Source of the DNA: a virus
IMG/VR virus record: IMGVR_UViG_3300042401_000745
Location: 1 to 38,815 of that record
Reading direction: 5' to 3' (one strand)
Length of the DNA stretch: 38,815 bases
Positions 23,102-30,956 of the stretch are shown here, one piece after another (the first letter of the stretch is position 1; each line of letters begins with the position of its first letter). The notes under the pieces are model-generated. The model was not told where the DNA came from, made no database searches, and saw only the letters and a program-made list of their open reading frames with translations. The position numbers and the translations under genes are program-made.

Positions 23102-26100
23102 ATGAACTACGTCGGCTTACATGTCCATACCCATTTTAGTTTATTTGATGGGATTGCTACTCCAGAAGAATACGTGAACCGTGCAGTTGAGTTAGGGATG
23201 CCTGCAATAGCCATCACTGACCACGGTACTTTATCTGGGCATAGGGAACTGCACCGTATTGCAAAAGCAAAGGGCATTAAGCCAATTCTAGGTCTAGAAG
23301 GATACATGTGTGCAGACATATCTGATACACGAGATAAGTCTGAAAGAGAAGGTCAACAAGATCTTGTCTACAATCACATTATCCTTCTAGCCAAGAATCA
23401 AATTGGTTTAGAAAACCTAAACAAGATCAGTGAACTATCTTGGACAGATGGTTTCTTTAAAAAGCCACGTTTTGATTTTAGTATATTAGAAAAGTATAAA
23501 GAGGGAATTATTGTTTCTTCTGCTTGCCCAAGTAGCGTCTTAGTTAAAGCACTTGAAGAAGAAGAGTTTGCTCTTGCTAAAAAGTATCTATCCTGGTTTA
23601 AGGAACGCTTTGGAGATGATTACTATGTTGAAGTTATGCCTCACAATGAAGCACACATTAATAAGTATTTGATAGAACTTGCAGACGAGTTTGGTATCAA
23701 AGTTATTGTCACACCAGACTGCCACCATGTTGATCCATCACAAAAAGAAGTTCAAGAGTTTAAGTTGCTTATGAACACACACGGCAAGTTTGTAAAAGAT
23801 GCAACATATGAGAAGTCAAAGAAAAAAGGCAGCATGATGGAACGCCTTGACTACCTCTATGGCGAAGATCGTCAGATAACATTTAATAAGTTTGATATTC
23901 ACCTGCTCTCATATGAAGAGATTAAAGCAGCGATGGAATCGCAGGGTATTGATCGACCAGACATCTACTCAAATACAATCTTATTAGCAGATACAGTAGG
24001 AGACTATGGTATTCAAGAAGGACTAAACCTTCTACCAGTACAGTACAAGAGTCCTGACAAAGAACTTGCCAAGGTTGCATTAGAAGGTTTGGCAGAGCGT
24101 GGTTTGTCAGAAAACCAAGAATACCTTGACAGACTTGAAGAAGAGTTGCAAATTATTAAAGATAAAAAGTTTGCTCCGTACTTCCTTGTTGTAAGTAATA
24201 TGATTAACTGGGCAAAAAAAGAAGAGATCATGGTTGGTCCAGGTCGTGGTTCATCTGCTGGCTCTCTTGTTTGCTATGCACTAAAGATTACAGACATTGA
24301 TCCTATTGAGCATAATCTTTTGTTCTTCCGTTTTATTAACCCAGAGCGCAATGACTTTCCAGATATTGATACAGATATTCAAGATACTCGTCGTGAAGAA
24401 GTAAAAGATTATCTAGTTAGACAGTATCGACATGTTGCATCTATTGCTACCTTCCTTGAGTTTACTGGAAAAGGAATTGTTAGAGATGTGGCACGAGTAT
24501 TAAACATTCCGCTATCAGATGTGAACAAGGTTCTAAAGACTGTAGACTCATGGGATGATTTTTGTAGTTCAAAATCTACCAGAGAGTTTCGTGAGAAGTA
24601 TCCAGAGGTAGAGGTTTACGGAGAACAACTTCGTGGTCGAATCCGTGGAACAGGAATCCATGCTGCTGGTGTTGTAACTGCAAAAGAACCAATCTTTAGG
24701 TACGCACCACTAGAAACAAGATCATCCACAGGATCAGATGAAAGAATTCCTGTTGTTGGTGTTGACATGGAAGAGGCTGAAAGAATTGGTTTGATTAAGA
24801 TTGATGCTCTTGGTCTTAAGACTTTATCAGTTCTTAAGAATACAATCGATATAATTAAAGAGCGAGATGGAAAGAAGATTGACCTTCTTAAAATCAAGAT
24901 GGACGATGCAAATGTTTATCAAATGTTATCAGATGGATACACAAAAGGTGTGTTCCAATGTGAAGCAGCACCATATACAAACCTTCTTGTTAAGATGGGC
25001 GTTAAGAATTTAAATGAACTTGCAGCGTCTAATGCTCTTGTTCGTCCAGGTGCTATGAATACAATTGGAAAAGACTATGTTGAGCGCAAGCATGGTCGTC
25101 AAAATATTTCTTATACTCACCAAGTATTAAAACAATTTACGGAGGACACTTATGGCTGTATTCTTTACCAGGAACAAGTTATGCAAGCATGCGTACACCT
25201 TGGCGGTATGTCCATGTCGGAAGCAGATAAAGTTAGAAAGATCATTGGCAAGAAAAAAGATGCTAAAGAGTTTGATCAGTTTAAAGAGAAGTTCGTAGAG
25301 GGTGCATCGAAGTTTATTGCTCCTAACCTTGCTCGTGACCTATGGCATGACTTTGAGGCTCACGCAGGGTACTCATTTAATAAGTCTCACGCAGTAGCAT
25401 ACTCAACGCTATCCTATTGGACAGCATGGCTAAAATATTATTACCCACTTGAGTTTATGTACTCAGTGCTAAAGAACGAAAAGGATAAAGATGCGAGAAC
25501 TGAATATCTTATTGAAGCAAAAAGAATGGGCATTAGTGTTAAGTTACCTCACATTAACGATTCGGATATCGATTTTAAAATTGAGGGTAAGGGTATTCGG
25601 TTTGGGCTCACTGCTATCAAGTACATATCTGACAAAATTGCAGAAAGATATATTGCAGCACGACCATTTAGTTCATATAAAGAACTTGAAGAGTTTACAT
25701 TTACCAAGGGCAACGGAGTAAACTCCCGTGCACTACAAGCACTAAGAGTAATTGGTGCTGCAACCTTTAATGACAATGCTAGAAATGATCAGGAAATTAA
25801 AGAGAACTTATATGAGTACTTAAACCTTCCAGAGTTTAATATTACAATACCTTCACATTACTATGCATTTATTCAGGATATTGTGGATTTTGAGGAAAAG
25901 GGATCATACATTTTTATGGGTATGGTAAAATCAATTAAGCGAGGAACAGGATGGTCACGAGTTGAAATTTTGGACAAAACTGGCAGTGTCGGTATATTTG
26001 ATGATGAGAATACAACTATTGAGACGGGTCGCTCTTACTTGGTTCTTTGTAATGATAACAGGATTGTTTCTTTCATACCTTCAGATGAGATAAAAGAATC

Positions 26101-26377
26101 ATCCCATGCTCTTGTGAAGTTCTTAAGTTATAAGCAACTTCCATATAAGGATGATGAAATGTTTGTAGTTTCTTTTAAACCAAGAATTACAAAGACTGGA
26201 AAGAAAATGGCATCTCTTACACTTGCAGATACAAGTAGAGACCTACATTCTATTACGGTATTCCCTACATCTTTTGCAAAAGCGTATATGCATATTGAAG
26301 AAGGAAAATCTTATAAGTTTGATTTTGGAAAGACTAAAGACGGAACCGTAACATTGGAGGATGTACATGTCAGTTAG
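23102..26377 (+). CDS. dnaE: DNA polymerase III alpha subunit (DnaE) with PHP domain
   Basis: The protein is 1091 aa and starts at ATG 23102, one base after the upstream stop. The longer frame from 23057 runs through the previous gene. It is a family C replicative polymerase. The N-terminal PHP domain retains HVHTHFS, ITDHG, GLEGYM, SSACPSS, MPHNEAH and DCHHV, a near-complete metal site. The catalytic core has GPGRGSSAGSLVCYAL, FPDIDTDIQDTRR (D421-D425) and IKIDALGLKTL (D568). GVFQCE, ALVRPGAMN, ILYQEQVM, IGKKK and FNKSHAVAYS are the usual thumb and fingers motifs. Residues about 850-1090 form a helix-hairpin-helix and OB-fold-like tail. The length is close to bacterial DnaE (about 1160). Confidence 0.96.
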   Translation: MNYVGLHVHTHFSLFDGIATPEEYVNRAVELGMPAIAITDHGTLSGHRELHRIAKAKGIKPILGLEGYMCADISDTRDKSEREGQQDLVYNHIILLAKNQIGLENLNKISELSWTDGFFKKPRFDFSILEKYKEGIIVSSACPSSVLVKALEEEEFALAKKYLSWFKERFGDDYYVEVMPHNEAHINKYLIELADEFGIKVIVTPDCHHVDPSQKEVQEFKLLMNTHGKFVKDATYEKSKKKGSMMERLDYLYGEDRQITFNKFDIHLLSYEEIKAAMESQGIDRPDIYSNTILLADTVGDYGIQEGLNLLPVQYKSPDKELAKVALEGLAERGLSENQEYLDRLEEELQIIKDKKFAPYFLVVSNMINWAKKEEIMVGPGRGSSAGSLVCYALKITDIDPIEHNLLFFRFINPERNDFPDIDTDIQDTRREEVKDYLVRQYRHVASIATFLEFTGKGIVRDVARVLNIPLSDVNKVLKTVDSWDDFCSSKSTREFREKYPEVEVYGEQLRGRIRGTGIHAAGVVTAKEPIFRYAPLETRSSTGSDERIPVVGVDMEEAERIGLIKIDALGLKTLSVLKNTIDIIKERDGKKIDLLKIKMDDANVYQMLSDGYTKGVFQCEAAPYTNLLVKMGVKNLNELAASNALVRPGAMNTIGKDYVERKHGRQNISYTHQVLKQFTEDTYGCILYQEQVMQACVHLGGMSMSEADKVRKIIGKKKDAKEFDQFKEKFVEGASKFIAPNLARDLWHDFEAHAGYSFNKSHAVAYSTLSYWTAWLKYYYPLEFMYSVLKNEKDKDARTEYLIEAKRMGISVKLPHINDSDIDFKIEGKGIRFGLTAIKYISDKIAERYIAARPFSSYKELEEFTFTKGNGVNSRALQALRVIGAATFNDNARNDQEIKENLYEYLNLPEFNITIPSHYYAFIQDIVDFEEKGSYIFMGMVKSIKRGTGWSRVEILDKTGSVGIFDDENTTIETGRSYLVLCNDNRIVSFIPSDEIKESSHALVKFLSYKQLPYKDDEMFVVSFKPRITKTGKKMASLTLADTSRDLHSITVFPTSFAKAYMHIEEGKSYKFDFGKTKDGTVTLEDVHVS

Positions 26378-27377
26378 TATAGAAGAAGCATTAGCACAGT
26401 TAGACCCTAAGTTAAGAAAGAGATTAGGTAGCGGAGTAGGTGTTAACTATGAGTACCAACCCACTCCAAGTTTTGGCTTGAATCGTGCACTTGGAGGCGG
26501 TTTGCCTTATGGTAGACAGGTTCTTATCTGGGGATCAAAGTCTTCCGCAAAGTCTTCTATGTGCCTTCAGATGATTGCTCTTGCTCAGGCAGAGGGCAAG
26601 TTGTGTGCATGGATTGACTCAGAGATGTCATACTCAGAAGACTGGGCCAGAACTCTTGGGGTAGATCCAGAAAAACTAATCTACTCACAAGCAAGAACTA
26701 TTAGCGACATGGTAGATGTAGGTGTTGGATTAATGAACGCTGGTGTTGACCTAATTGTGGTAGACTCTATTACATCAATGCTTCCAGCAATCTATTTTGA
26801 AAAAGATACAGATGAAATGAAAGCATTAGAAAACACCAAACAGATTGGAGCCGAATCCCGTGACTTTAGTAACGCATGGAAAATGCTTAACTATGCAAAC
26901 AATAAAGTTAAGCCAACTCTGCTTGTTCTTATTTCTCAGTCTCGTAACAATATCAATGCTATGTATACTAGCCAGCAGCCTTCTGGTGGTCAGGCTACTA
27001 AGTTTTATTCCTCATGTATTGTTAAACTCTTTTCTTCAGAGTCAGACAATCAAGCAATTAAGGGCAAGATTAAGGTAGGAGATAAATTAATTGAAGAAAA
27101 AATTGGCAGAACTATTAAGTGGGAACTACAGTTCTCAAAAACCTCCCCAGGGTTTCAATCTGGCGAGTATGATTTTTATTTTAGAGGTGACGATATTGGT
27201 CTTGACACCATCGGCGATCTTGTTACTACTGCTGAATTAAATGGAATTGTAGAGCGCACTGGCGCTTGGTACATACTTCCTGATGGTACAAAAGTTCAGG
27301 GCAAAGAAGCATTTGTTAATCGTGTAAGAGAGGATCTTGATTTGCAAGAATCAATCAAGGCTAAACTAAATGCCTAG
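26367..27377 (+). CDS. recA: RecA-like recombinase
   Basis: The protein is 336 aa from ATG 26367. GGAGG ends 6 bases upstream, and the ATG at 26361 abuts it, so 26367 is preferred. It carries out homologous strand exchange, the job of UvsX or RecA in phages. Hallmarks are a P-loop (residues 56-64, GSKSSAKSS), VDLIVVDSITSML as Walker B, and LISQSRNNINAMYTSQQPSG followed by GGQATKFYSS, the L1/L2 DNA-binding region. The P-loop has alanine (A61) where glycine normally precedes the lysine K62. It is shorter than bacterial RecA (about 350) and lacks the acidic C-terminal tail. The first 13 bases overlap the polymerase gene by 11. Confidence 0.92.
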   Translation: MSVSIEEALAQLDPKLRKRLGSGVGVNYEYQPTPSFGLNRALGGGLPYGRQVLIWGSKSSAKSSMCLQMIALAQAEGKLCAWIDSEMSYSEDWARTLGVDPEKLIYSQARTISDMVDVGVGLMNAGVDLIVVDSITSMLPAIYFEKDTDEMKALENTKQIGAESRDFSNAWKMLNYANNKVKPTLLVLISQSRNNINAMYTSQQPSGGQATKFYSSCIVKLFSSESDNQAIKGKIKVGDKLIEEKIGRTIKWELQFSKTSPGFQSGEYDFYFRGDDIGLDTIGDLVTTAELNGIVERTGAWYILPDGTKVQGKEAFVNRVREDLDLQESIKAKLNA

Positions 27378-27546
27378 TTATACCGTTTATCATGGAAGGT
27401 TTGTTTGTCATCAATGTAAAGCAGAAGTTACATCTCTTAGACTTTATGCACAAACAAAAGAAGCGACTTGGATGTGTAAAGATAAGCATCTTAGTTCGGT
27501 TAAGTTTGGTAAGCAGAAATGGAAGGGTAATGACAGAGAAGAGTGA
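27370..27546 (+). CDS. 58-aa zinc-finger protein
   Basis: This short gene starts at ATG 27370, overlapping the recA stop by 8 bases, and ends at TGA 27546. The sequence has VCHQC near residues 13-16 and WMCKDKHL near residues 35-40: a CxxC followed about 20 residues later by C and H, a likely single zinc site. The C-terminus is basic (KFGKQKWKGNDRE). It overlaps the next gene start by 17 bases. Conserved spacing of Cys/His and snug fit between neighbours support it as real. Function is unknown; DNA or RNA binding is possible. Confidence 0.6.
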   Translation: MPSYTVYHGRFVCHQCKAEVTSLRLYAQTKEATWMCKDKHLSSVKFGKQKWKGNDREE

Positions 27547-27811
27547 GTCCAAGAGAATAGGTGCTAAACAGCACAAAAACTCTGGTCGTAATACTCAGAA
27601 GGGTGATGCATCCTGGAAGAACTTTGTCGTAGACTTTAAAGAGGTAGGAAAATCCTTTACATTAAATAAAGAGGTTTGGGCTAAGGCCACTACTGATGCT
27701 ATGAAAAATGGAAAAGACCCAGCCATAGTTGTGGTAATGGGCGAGGGTAATGCAAAGGTCAGACTTGCTATAATTGAGATGAGCATATTAGAAGATCTAG
27801 TGGAGGAATAA
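27530..27811 (+). CDS. Small basic protein of unknown function
   Basis: The protein is 93 aa from ATG 27530 with GGAAGGG just upstream; the longer frame from 27392 has no ribosome site and would overlap the zinc-finger gene fully. The N-terminus is basic and disordered (KRIGAKQHKNSGRNTQKGDA). A folded C-terminal part follows (WKNFVVDFKEVGKSFTLNKE ... AIVVVMGEGNAKVRLAIIEM). It sits in the recombination block and could bind nucleic acid. The family is not recognised. Confidence 0.65.
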   Translation: MTEKSESKRIGAKQHKNSGRNTQKGDASWKNFVVDFKEVGKSFTLNKEVWAKATTDAMKNGKDPAIVVVMGEGNAKVRLAIIEMSILEDLVEE

Positions 27812-28116
27812 TGGAACAACAAGGAACAACAATAGATATGGTAAACGGTCTTGCAGAGATTGCAGACTATATGGAAGATGAAGAATTAACAGTAGCACTA
27901 ACAATGATTGCTAAACTAATTATAAAGCCAGACATTCCTATTAATGTTGCTCATGTAGAGATTGTAAGGCTACAAGCAATTGCAGCAAAAATGGCTTTTA
28001 AGGCTACATGGATGGCTAATGTAGACAAGTCAGATCGTGGTAAAAAGAATCTTTATTATACGGCAGCAGAGTCGCTTAATAATTTAGTGTCTGCACTCAA
28101 GTACATCACCCGCTAA
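27811..28116 (+). CDS. Small helical protein of unknown function
   Basis: The protein is 101 aa and its ATG overlaps the previous stop (TAATG), with GGAGG 7 bases upstream. It appears fully helical, with an acidic N-terminal half (LAEIADYMEDEELTVALTMI) and a basic C-terminal half (KSDRGKKNLYYTAAESLNNL). There are no motifs, cysteines or membrane segments. It is co-transcribed with recA. The family is not recognised. Confidence 0.65.
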   Translation: MEQQGTTIDMVNGLAEIADYMEDEELTVALTMIAKLIIKPDIPINVAHVEIVRLQAIAAKMAFKATWMANVDKSDRGKKNLYYTAAESLNNLVSALKYITR

Positions 28117-28118
28117 TC

Positions 28119-28133
28119 TGCTATACTTATACT
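28119..28133 (+). promoter_or_regulatory. Tandem -10 boxes (TGC TATACT, TATACT)
   Basis: An extended -10 (TGC at 28119-28121, TATACT at 28122-28127) is followed directly by a second TATACT (28128-28133). No good -35 lies upstream. It is the only stretch between the 101-aa gene and the nuclease, and a start near 28134-28140 would give a leader of 12-18 bases with weak ribosome site GAAACGAG. Confidence 0.55.
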
Positions 28134-28151
28134 AATAGAAACGAGTAAAAC

Positions 28152-28952
28152 ATGACAAAAAGTTTATTACAGCAGATTATGGTTAAGCAGGAAAAGCCAC
28201 CAGTACACGCAATAGATGTTGCTGGACTTACTGAAAAAATTCAGTCTGGTTATACTGTAAATCGCATAGAGAAACAAACACAAAAGAAAACCTTTGCTCC
28301 ATCAACCATTGCTTATGGGCATGGAGAGTGTCCAAGATACTGGTACCTTGCTTTTGATGGACAGATGTTTGAAGATGATGCAACACCATACAGTGCAGCA
28401 AATATGACTGCAGGAACAAAGTCACACGAAAGAATTCAGGAAGCAATGGGCAACGTCCCAGACTTCCTTGTAGACTCTGAGTTCAAGATTACAAATAACG
28501 ATCCACCAATTTTTGGATACGGAGATGTTATTGTTAACTGGCAAGGAGAAGAACTTCTTGGTGAAATTAAAACAATGATGAACGAAGGTTTTGAATACCG
28601 CAAGGCACACAACAAACCAAAGAGTGGTCACCTTATTCAGTTATTAATTTATATGAAGATTCTTAAGAAAGCAAAGGCAGTTCTTATTTATGAAAATAAG
28701 AATAACCATGAGTTGCTTATACTTCCAGTAGAAGTAAATGATTATTATCGTCGGTGGGTAGACCAGACGTTTGAATGGATGAGATCAGTTCGTAAGGCCT
28801 GGGTCGACAGAACCCTGCCTGAAAAGAACTATCGCTCAAATTCAAAAATTTGCAAATCATGTCCTATTAAAAAGGCATGTGCAGAGGCTGGTAAGGGAGA
28901 CTTTAAACTAAAGTCCTTGGAGCCACTAGATGAAACATTGCCAATGGTGTGA
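28152..28952 (+). CDS. Cas4/RecB-like PD-(D/E)xK nuclease with Fe-S cysteines
   Basis: The protein is 266 aa. The nuclease core reads GYGDVIVNW (D125), then GEIK (E138, K140), then HLIQLLIYMK as the QxxxY helix. Four cysteines (C60 in ECPRYWYL; C234, C237 and C243 in CKSCPIKKAC) match the layout that holds a 4Fe-4S cluster in Cas4 and AddB-type nucleases. Such enzymes degrade or trim DNA ends. Its place between recA and a RuvC-like resolvase suggests recombination or end processing rather than CRISPR adaptation, as no cas genes or repeats are near. It has its own candidate promoter. Confidence 0.85.
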   Translation: MTKSLLQQIMVKQEKPPVHAIDVAGLTEKIQSGYTVNRIEKQTQKKTFAPSTIAYGHGECPRYWYLAFDGQMFEDDATPYSAANMTAGTKSHERIQEAMGNVPDFLVDSEFKITNNDPPIFGYGDVIVNWQGEELLGEIKTMMNEGFEYRKAHNKPKSGHLIQLLIYMKILKKAKAVLIYENKNNHELLILPVEVNDYYRRWVDQTFEWMRSVRKAWVDRTLPEKNYRSNSKICKSCPIKKACAEAGKGDFKLKSLEPLDETLPMV

Positions 28953-29205
28953 CAAACAATTTAAAACAGATATAACATATCAAATATATTGTTCACCTGA
29001 GTGTAGAGATATGTCTACTAAAGAAAAGATTGCTGCAAGGTATATAGTTTCTAGAAGACAAAAAAGAAAAGGTAAGGACAGGAATTGCAAATCATGTAAA
29101 GAGCCTTTGTCAATATATAATGACGAAAGCCTTTGTGTCAAATGCAATGTAAATCCTTCAATTGTAGCAAAAGCACTAAAAGAAATAAAGGATAATTTAA
29201 AATGA
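28930..29205 (+). CDS. Double zinc-finger protein
   Basis: The protein is 91 aa. ATG 28930 lies within the end of the nuclease gene, overlapping it by 23 bases. The first finger is CQWC with CSPEC (residues 4-25 region). The second is CKSC with CVKC (about residues 54-75). Between them is a very basic helix (RYIVSRRQKRKGKDR). Two zinc ribbons with a basic linker suggest nucleic-acid binding. Its stop overlaps the next ATG by 4 bases (ATGA). The family is not recognised beyond the zinc motifs. Confidence 0.7.
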   Translation: MKHCQWCDKQFKTDITYQIYCSPECRDMSTKEKIAARYIVSRRQKRKGKDRNCKSCKEPLSIYNDESLCVKCNVNPSIVAKALKEIKDNLK

Positions 29206-29798
29206 AATTAGCAGAGGCAATAGGAAATAAAATTCCAAAAACTATTTGTGCTATTGATGCAAGCACTAATAGTCTTGCCTTTGCTATTTTTGATACTAAA
29301 GAAAAAACTTTAAAGTCGGTAGGAAAGATTAATTTTAAAGGCAAGGATACCTACGAAAAGGTTATGGATGCTGGACAAAAGGTAAAGGCTTTCCTTGATA
29401 TATATGAAGGCTTTGAGGCTATTGTTATTGAGCATACAGTATTTATGAATAGCCCTAAGACTGCTGCTGATCTTGCTCTTGTGCAGGGTGCGATTCTTGG
29501 AGCAGCAGGACAGTCTGGTACAAAGGTCATAGGTAAAGTAGCACCAATTACTTGGCAGAACTTTATTGGAAACAAGAAGATATCTAAAGATGAAAAACTA
29601 TTTATTAAGTCACAAAATCCAGGGAAGTCAGAGTCATGGCTTAAATCATATGAAAGAGAACTAAGAAAGCAAAGAACAATTAATTTTATCAACATGCAAT
29701 ATGATAGAACAATTACAGATAATGATGTAGCAGATGCCTGTGGTATTGGACACTGGGCAATTAAGAATTGGAATAAAGCAGTAGGAGGGACTGAATAA
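29202..29798 (+). CDS. RuvC-like Holliday junction resolvase
   Basis: The protein is 198 aa with the RNase H fold of RuvC. Acidic catalytic positions are D19 in AIDASTNSLAFAIF, E77 in IVIEHTVF and the DNDVADACGIG cluster (D175 and D178). It cuts four-way junctions formed during recombination and replication before packaging. AAGGA lies about 9 bases upstream. The segment between about 128 and 160 is basic and may hold DNA. It overlaps the zinc-finger gene by 4 bases and the following ATG by one. The length is near bacterial RuvC (about 173). Confidence 0.88.
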   Translation: MKLAEAIGNKIPKTICAIDASTNSLAFAIFDTKEKTLKSVGKINFKGKDTYEKVMDAGQKVKAFLDIYEGFEAIVIEHTVFMNSPKTAADLALVQGAILGAAGQSGTKVIGKVAPITWQNFIGNKKISKDEKLFIKSQNPGKSESWLKSYERELRKQRTINFINMQYDRTITDNDVADACGIGHWAIKNWNKAVGGTE

Positions 29799-30442
29799 TG
29801 CCAGAGTTAAATGCAAACATACCACCAATAGAGTGCTATGTTCGTGGAAATTTTTTAAGAGACCAAGAAGATAGCCATGATCAATACTTTCCATGTGTTA
29901 TCTTTGGAGTGTCAAGCATTAAAGGAAGAAGCCCGTTGTTTCATTTCTTAATGGAAGATGGTGGGTTGTGGTGGAGAATGCCAATAAATGCTTTTTGTAC
30001 AAAGCCAGGAGTTCCAGAAGAGCCTATCTATAACCTTGTGTTATGGAATTCATTTTCTCCACACGTGGCTGTAACTAAATTTCAAAACTTAGTTAATATG
30101 AGAATGTCTTACCTTAATAGAGAAAAAGAAAATGTTCCTGGTAAGTATTTGTTTACGCTTGATTGGCATAACCCAGACTCAAATATTTTAGATGATGGGT
30201 ACTCTGAGAACCCAGGACAGCATAAGTGTGGGCATGTAATTCAAAGAGATGACGGCAATTTTGCCATACAGCCTAACAACAGAGTTAAATTATATGAGCC
30301 TTCATTCGTAACAAAGAAAAGCCTATTGCTTCACAGGCTTGTTAATACAAATAAATGGGATGTTGAAAGTTATGATAAGTGGGTCTTAGAGGATTCAAAT
30401 GCCTATAACTATGACATTTTTGAGAAAGGGGTTGACAATTAA
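29798..30442 (+). CDS. Unknown protein after the resolvase
   Basis: The protein is 214 aa; its ATG overlaps the resolvase stop (TAATG), with AGGAGGG 8 bases upstream. It has many aromatic and acidic residues (FHFLMEDGGLWWRMPINAF, KYLFTLDWHNPDSNILDDGY). It shows strand-helix alternation and no signal peptide or membrane segment. A His/Cys pair (HKCGH, about residues 144-148) could bind metal but is isolated. The 3' end carries the promoter for the next gene. The family is not recognised; similar position in recombination operons does not settle a role. Confidence 0.7.
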   Translation: MPELNANIPPIECYVRGNFLRDQEDSHDQYFPCVIFGVSSIKGRSPLFHFLMEDGGLWWRMPINAFCTKPGVPEEPIYNLVLWNSFSPHVAVTKFQNLVNMRMSYLNREKENVPGKYLFTLDWHNPDSNILDDGYSENPGQHKCGHVIQRDDGNFAIQPNNRVKLYEPSFVTKKSLLLHRLVNTNKWDVESYDKWVLEDSNAYNYDIFEKGVDN

Positions 30443-30460
30443 TACCGTGGGTGCTAAACT
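30432..30460 (+). promoter_or_regulatory. Promoter TTGACA-N17-TAAACT
   Basis: The -35 box is at 30432-30437 and the -10 at 30455-30460, with extended TGC at 30452-30454. It lies across the end of the 214-aa gene. Transcription should begin near 30467, just before ATG 30480 of the HTH gene. Confidence 0.8.
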
Positions 30461-30479
30461 ATATACAAGCGAAGTCTAT

Positions 30480-30602
30480 ATGCGTAAGAGATATCTTGTG
30501 GATAAAAAGACTCCAGAAGAAATTGCTAAGGAGTGTGGGGCTAGTATTGAGACTATCTATGTCTACCTTGCAAAATTTAAATTAAGGAAATCAAAACGAT
30601 GA
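30480..30602 (+). CDS. Short helix-turn-helix protein
   Basis: From ATG 30480 the product is 40 aa and almost entirely one HTH (YLVDKKTPEEIAKECGASIE, then TIYVYLAKFKL), like the DNA-binding end of sigma factors or resolvases. In-frame starts further up (GTG 30447, TTG 30432) would add residues GAKLYTSEVY, which look conserved-type, but they lie within the promoter and could be used only on read-through transcripts. The choice of start is therefore open, and both products may exist. The basic C-terminus (KLRKSKR) fits DNA binding. Its stop overlaps the next ATG (ATGA). Confidence 0.6.
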   Translation: MRKRYLVDKKTPEEIAKECGASIETIYVYLAKFKLRKSKR

Positions 30603-30721
30603 AAAAAATTAAGTATATGCTTTTTATATTATCATTAGTAGCAGCAGTTGGTATTTCCTATGCCACTGCAACACTGCGTAATATGCCAGAGTCGTTTGAG
30701 TGGGATGAAGATGATGAGTGA
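30599..30721 (+). CDS. 40-aa membrane peptide
   Basis: This is a small gene from ATG 30599 to TGA 30721, overlapping the HTH gene stop by 4 bases. The peptide has a basic start (MKKIK), one hydrophobic stretch (residues about 7-24, LFILSLVAAVGISYATA) and an acidic tail (FEWDEDDE). This is a single-pass inner-membrane or signal-anchor peptide with its tail outside if the positive-inside rule holds. Similar tiny one-helix proteins occur in actinophages with unknown role. It fits exactly between neighbours, which supports it. Confidence 0.6.
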   Translation: MKKIKYMLFILSLVAAVGISYATATLRNMPESFEWDEDDE

Positions 30722-30956
30722 AAACCTAAACATAACGGTTGATCAAGTTAACCACCCAACGCACTACACAACAGATCCTTCTGGAGTAGAGTGTATTCAG
30801 ATTACACGTCATCGTAACTTTAACATTGGTAATGCTTTTAAGTATTTGTGGAGAGCAGGGATCAAGGATGAGTCAAAAACTATTCAAGATCTTGAGAAAG
30901 CAATCTTTTATATTAAAGATGAAATCAATAGACTAGAAGGTAAGTATGTCAACTGA
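30714..30956 (+). CDS. DUF3310-type protein
   Basis: The protein is 80 aa from ATG 30714 (alternatives 30705 and 30711; the frame continues upstream to 30648 but that part is the membrane peptide gene in another frame). It matches the DUF3310 phage family by VNHPTHYT, VECIQI, then NIGNAFKYLWRAGIKDESKT and DLEKAIFYI. Such proteins are sometimes annotated as nucleotide kinase-like, with no proven role. It overlaps the terminase small subunit gene by 11 bases. Confidence 0.85.
   Translation: MSENLNITVDQVNHPTHYTTDPSGVECIQITRHRNFNIGNAFKYLWRAGIKDESKTIQDLEKAIFYIKDEINRLEGKYVN

Noticed and set aside
27337-27367. TTGATT and TAAACT before the 58-aa zinc-finger gene
   Set aside because: The -35 is poor, the spacer is 19 bases, and there is no TG before the -10 at the right place. 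Co-transcription with recA is simpler.
28152-28952. CRISPR-associated role for the Cas4-like nuclease
   Set aside because: No repeats, cas1 or cas2 genes are in the window, and its neighbours are recombination genes.
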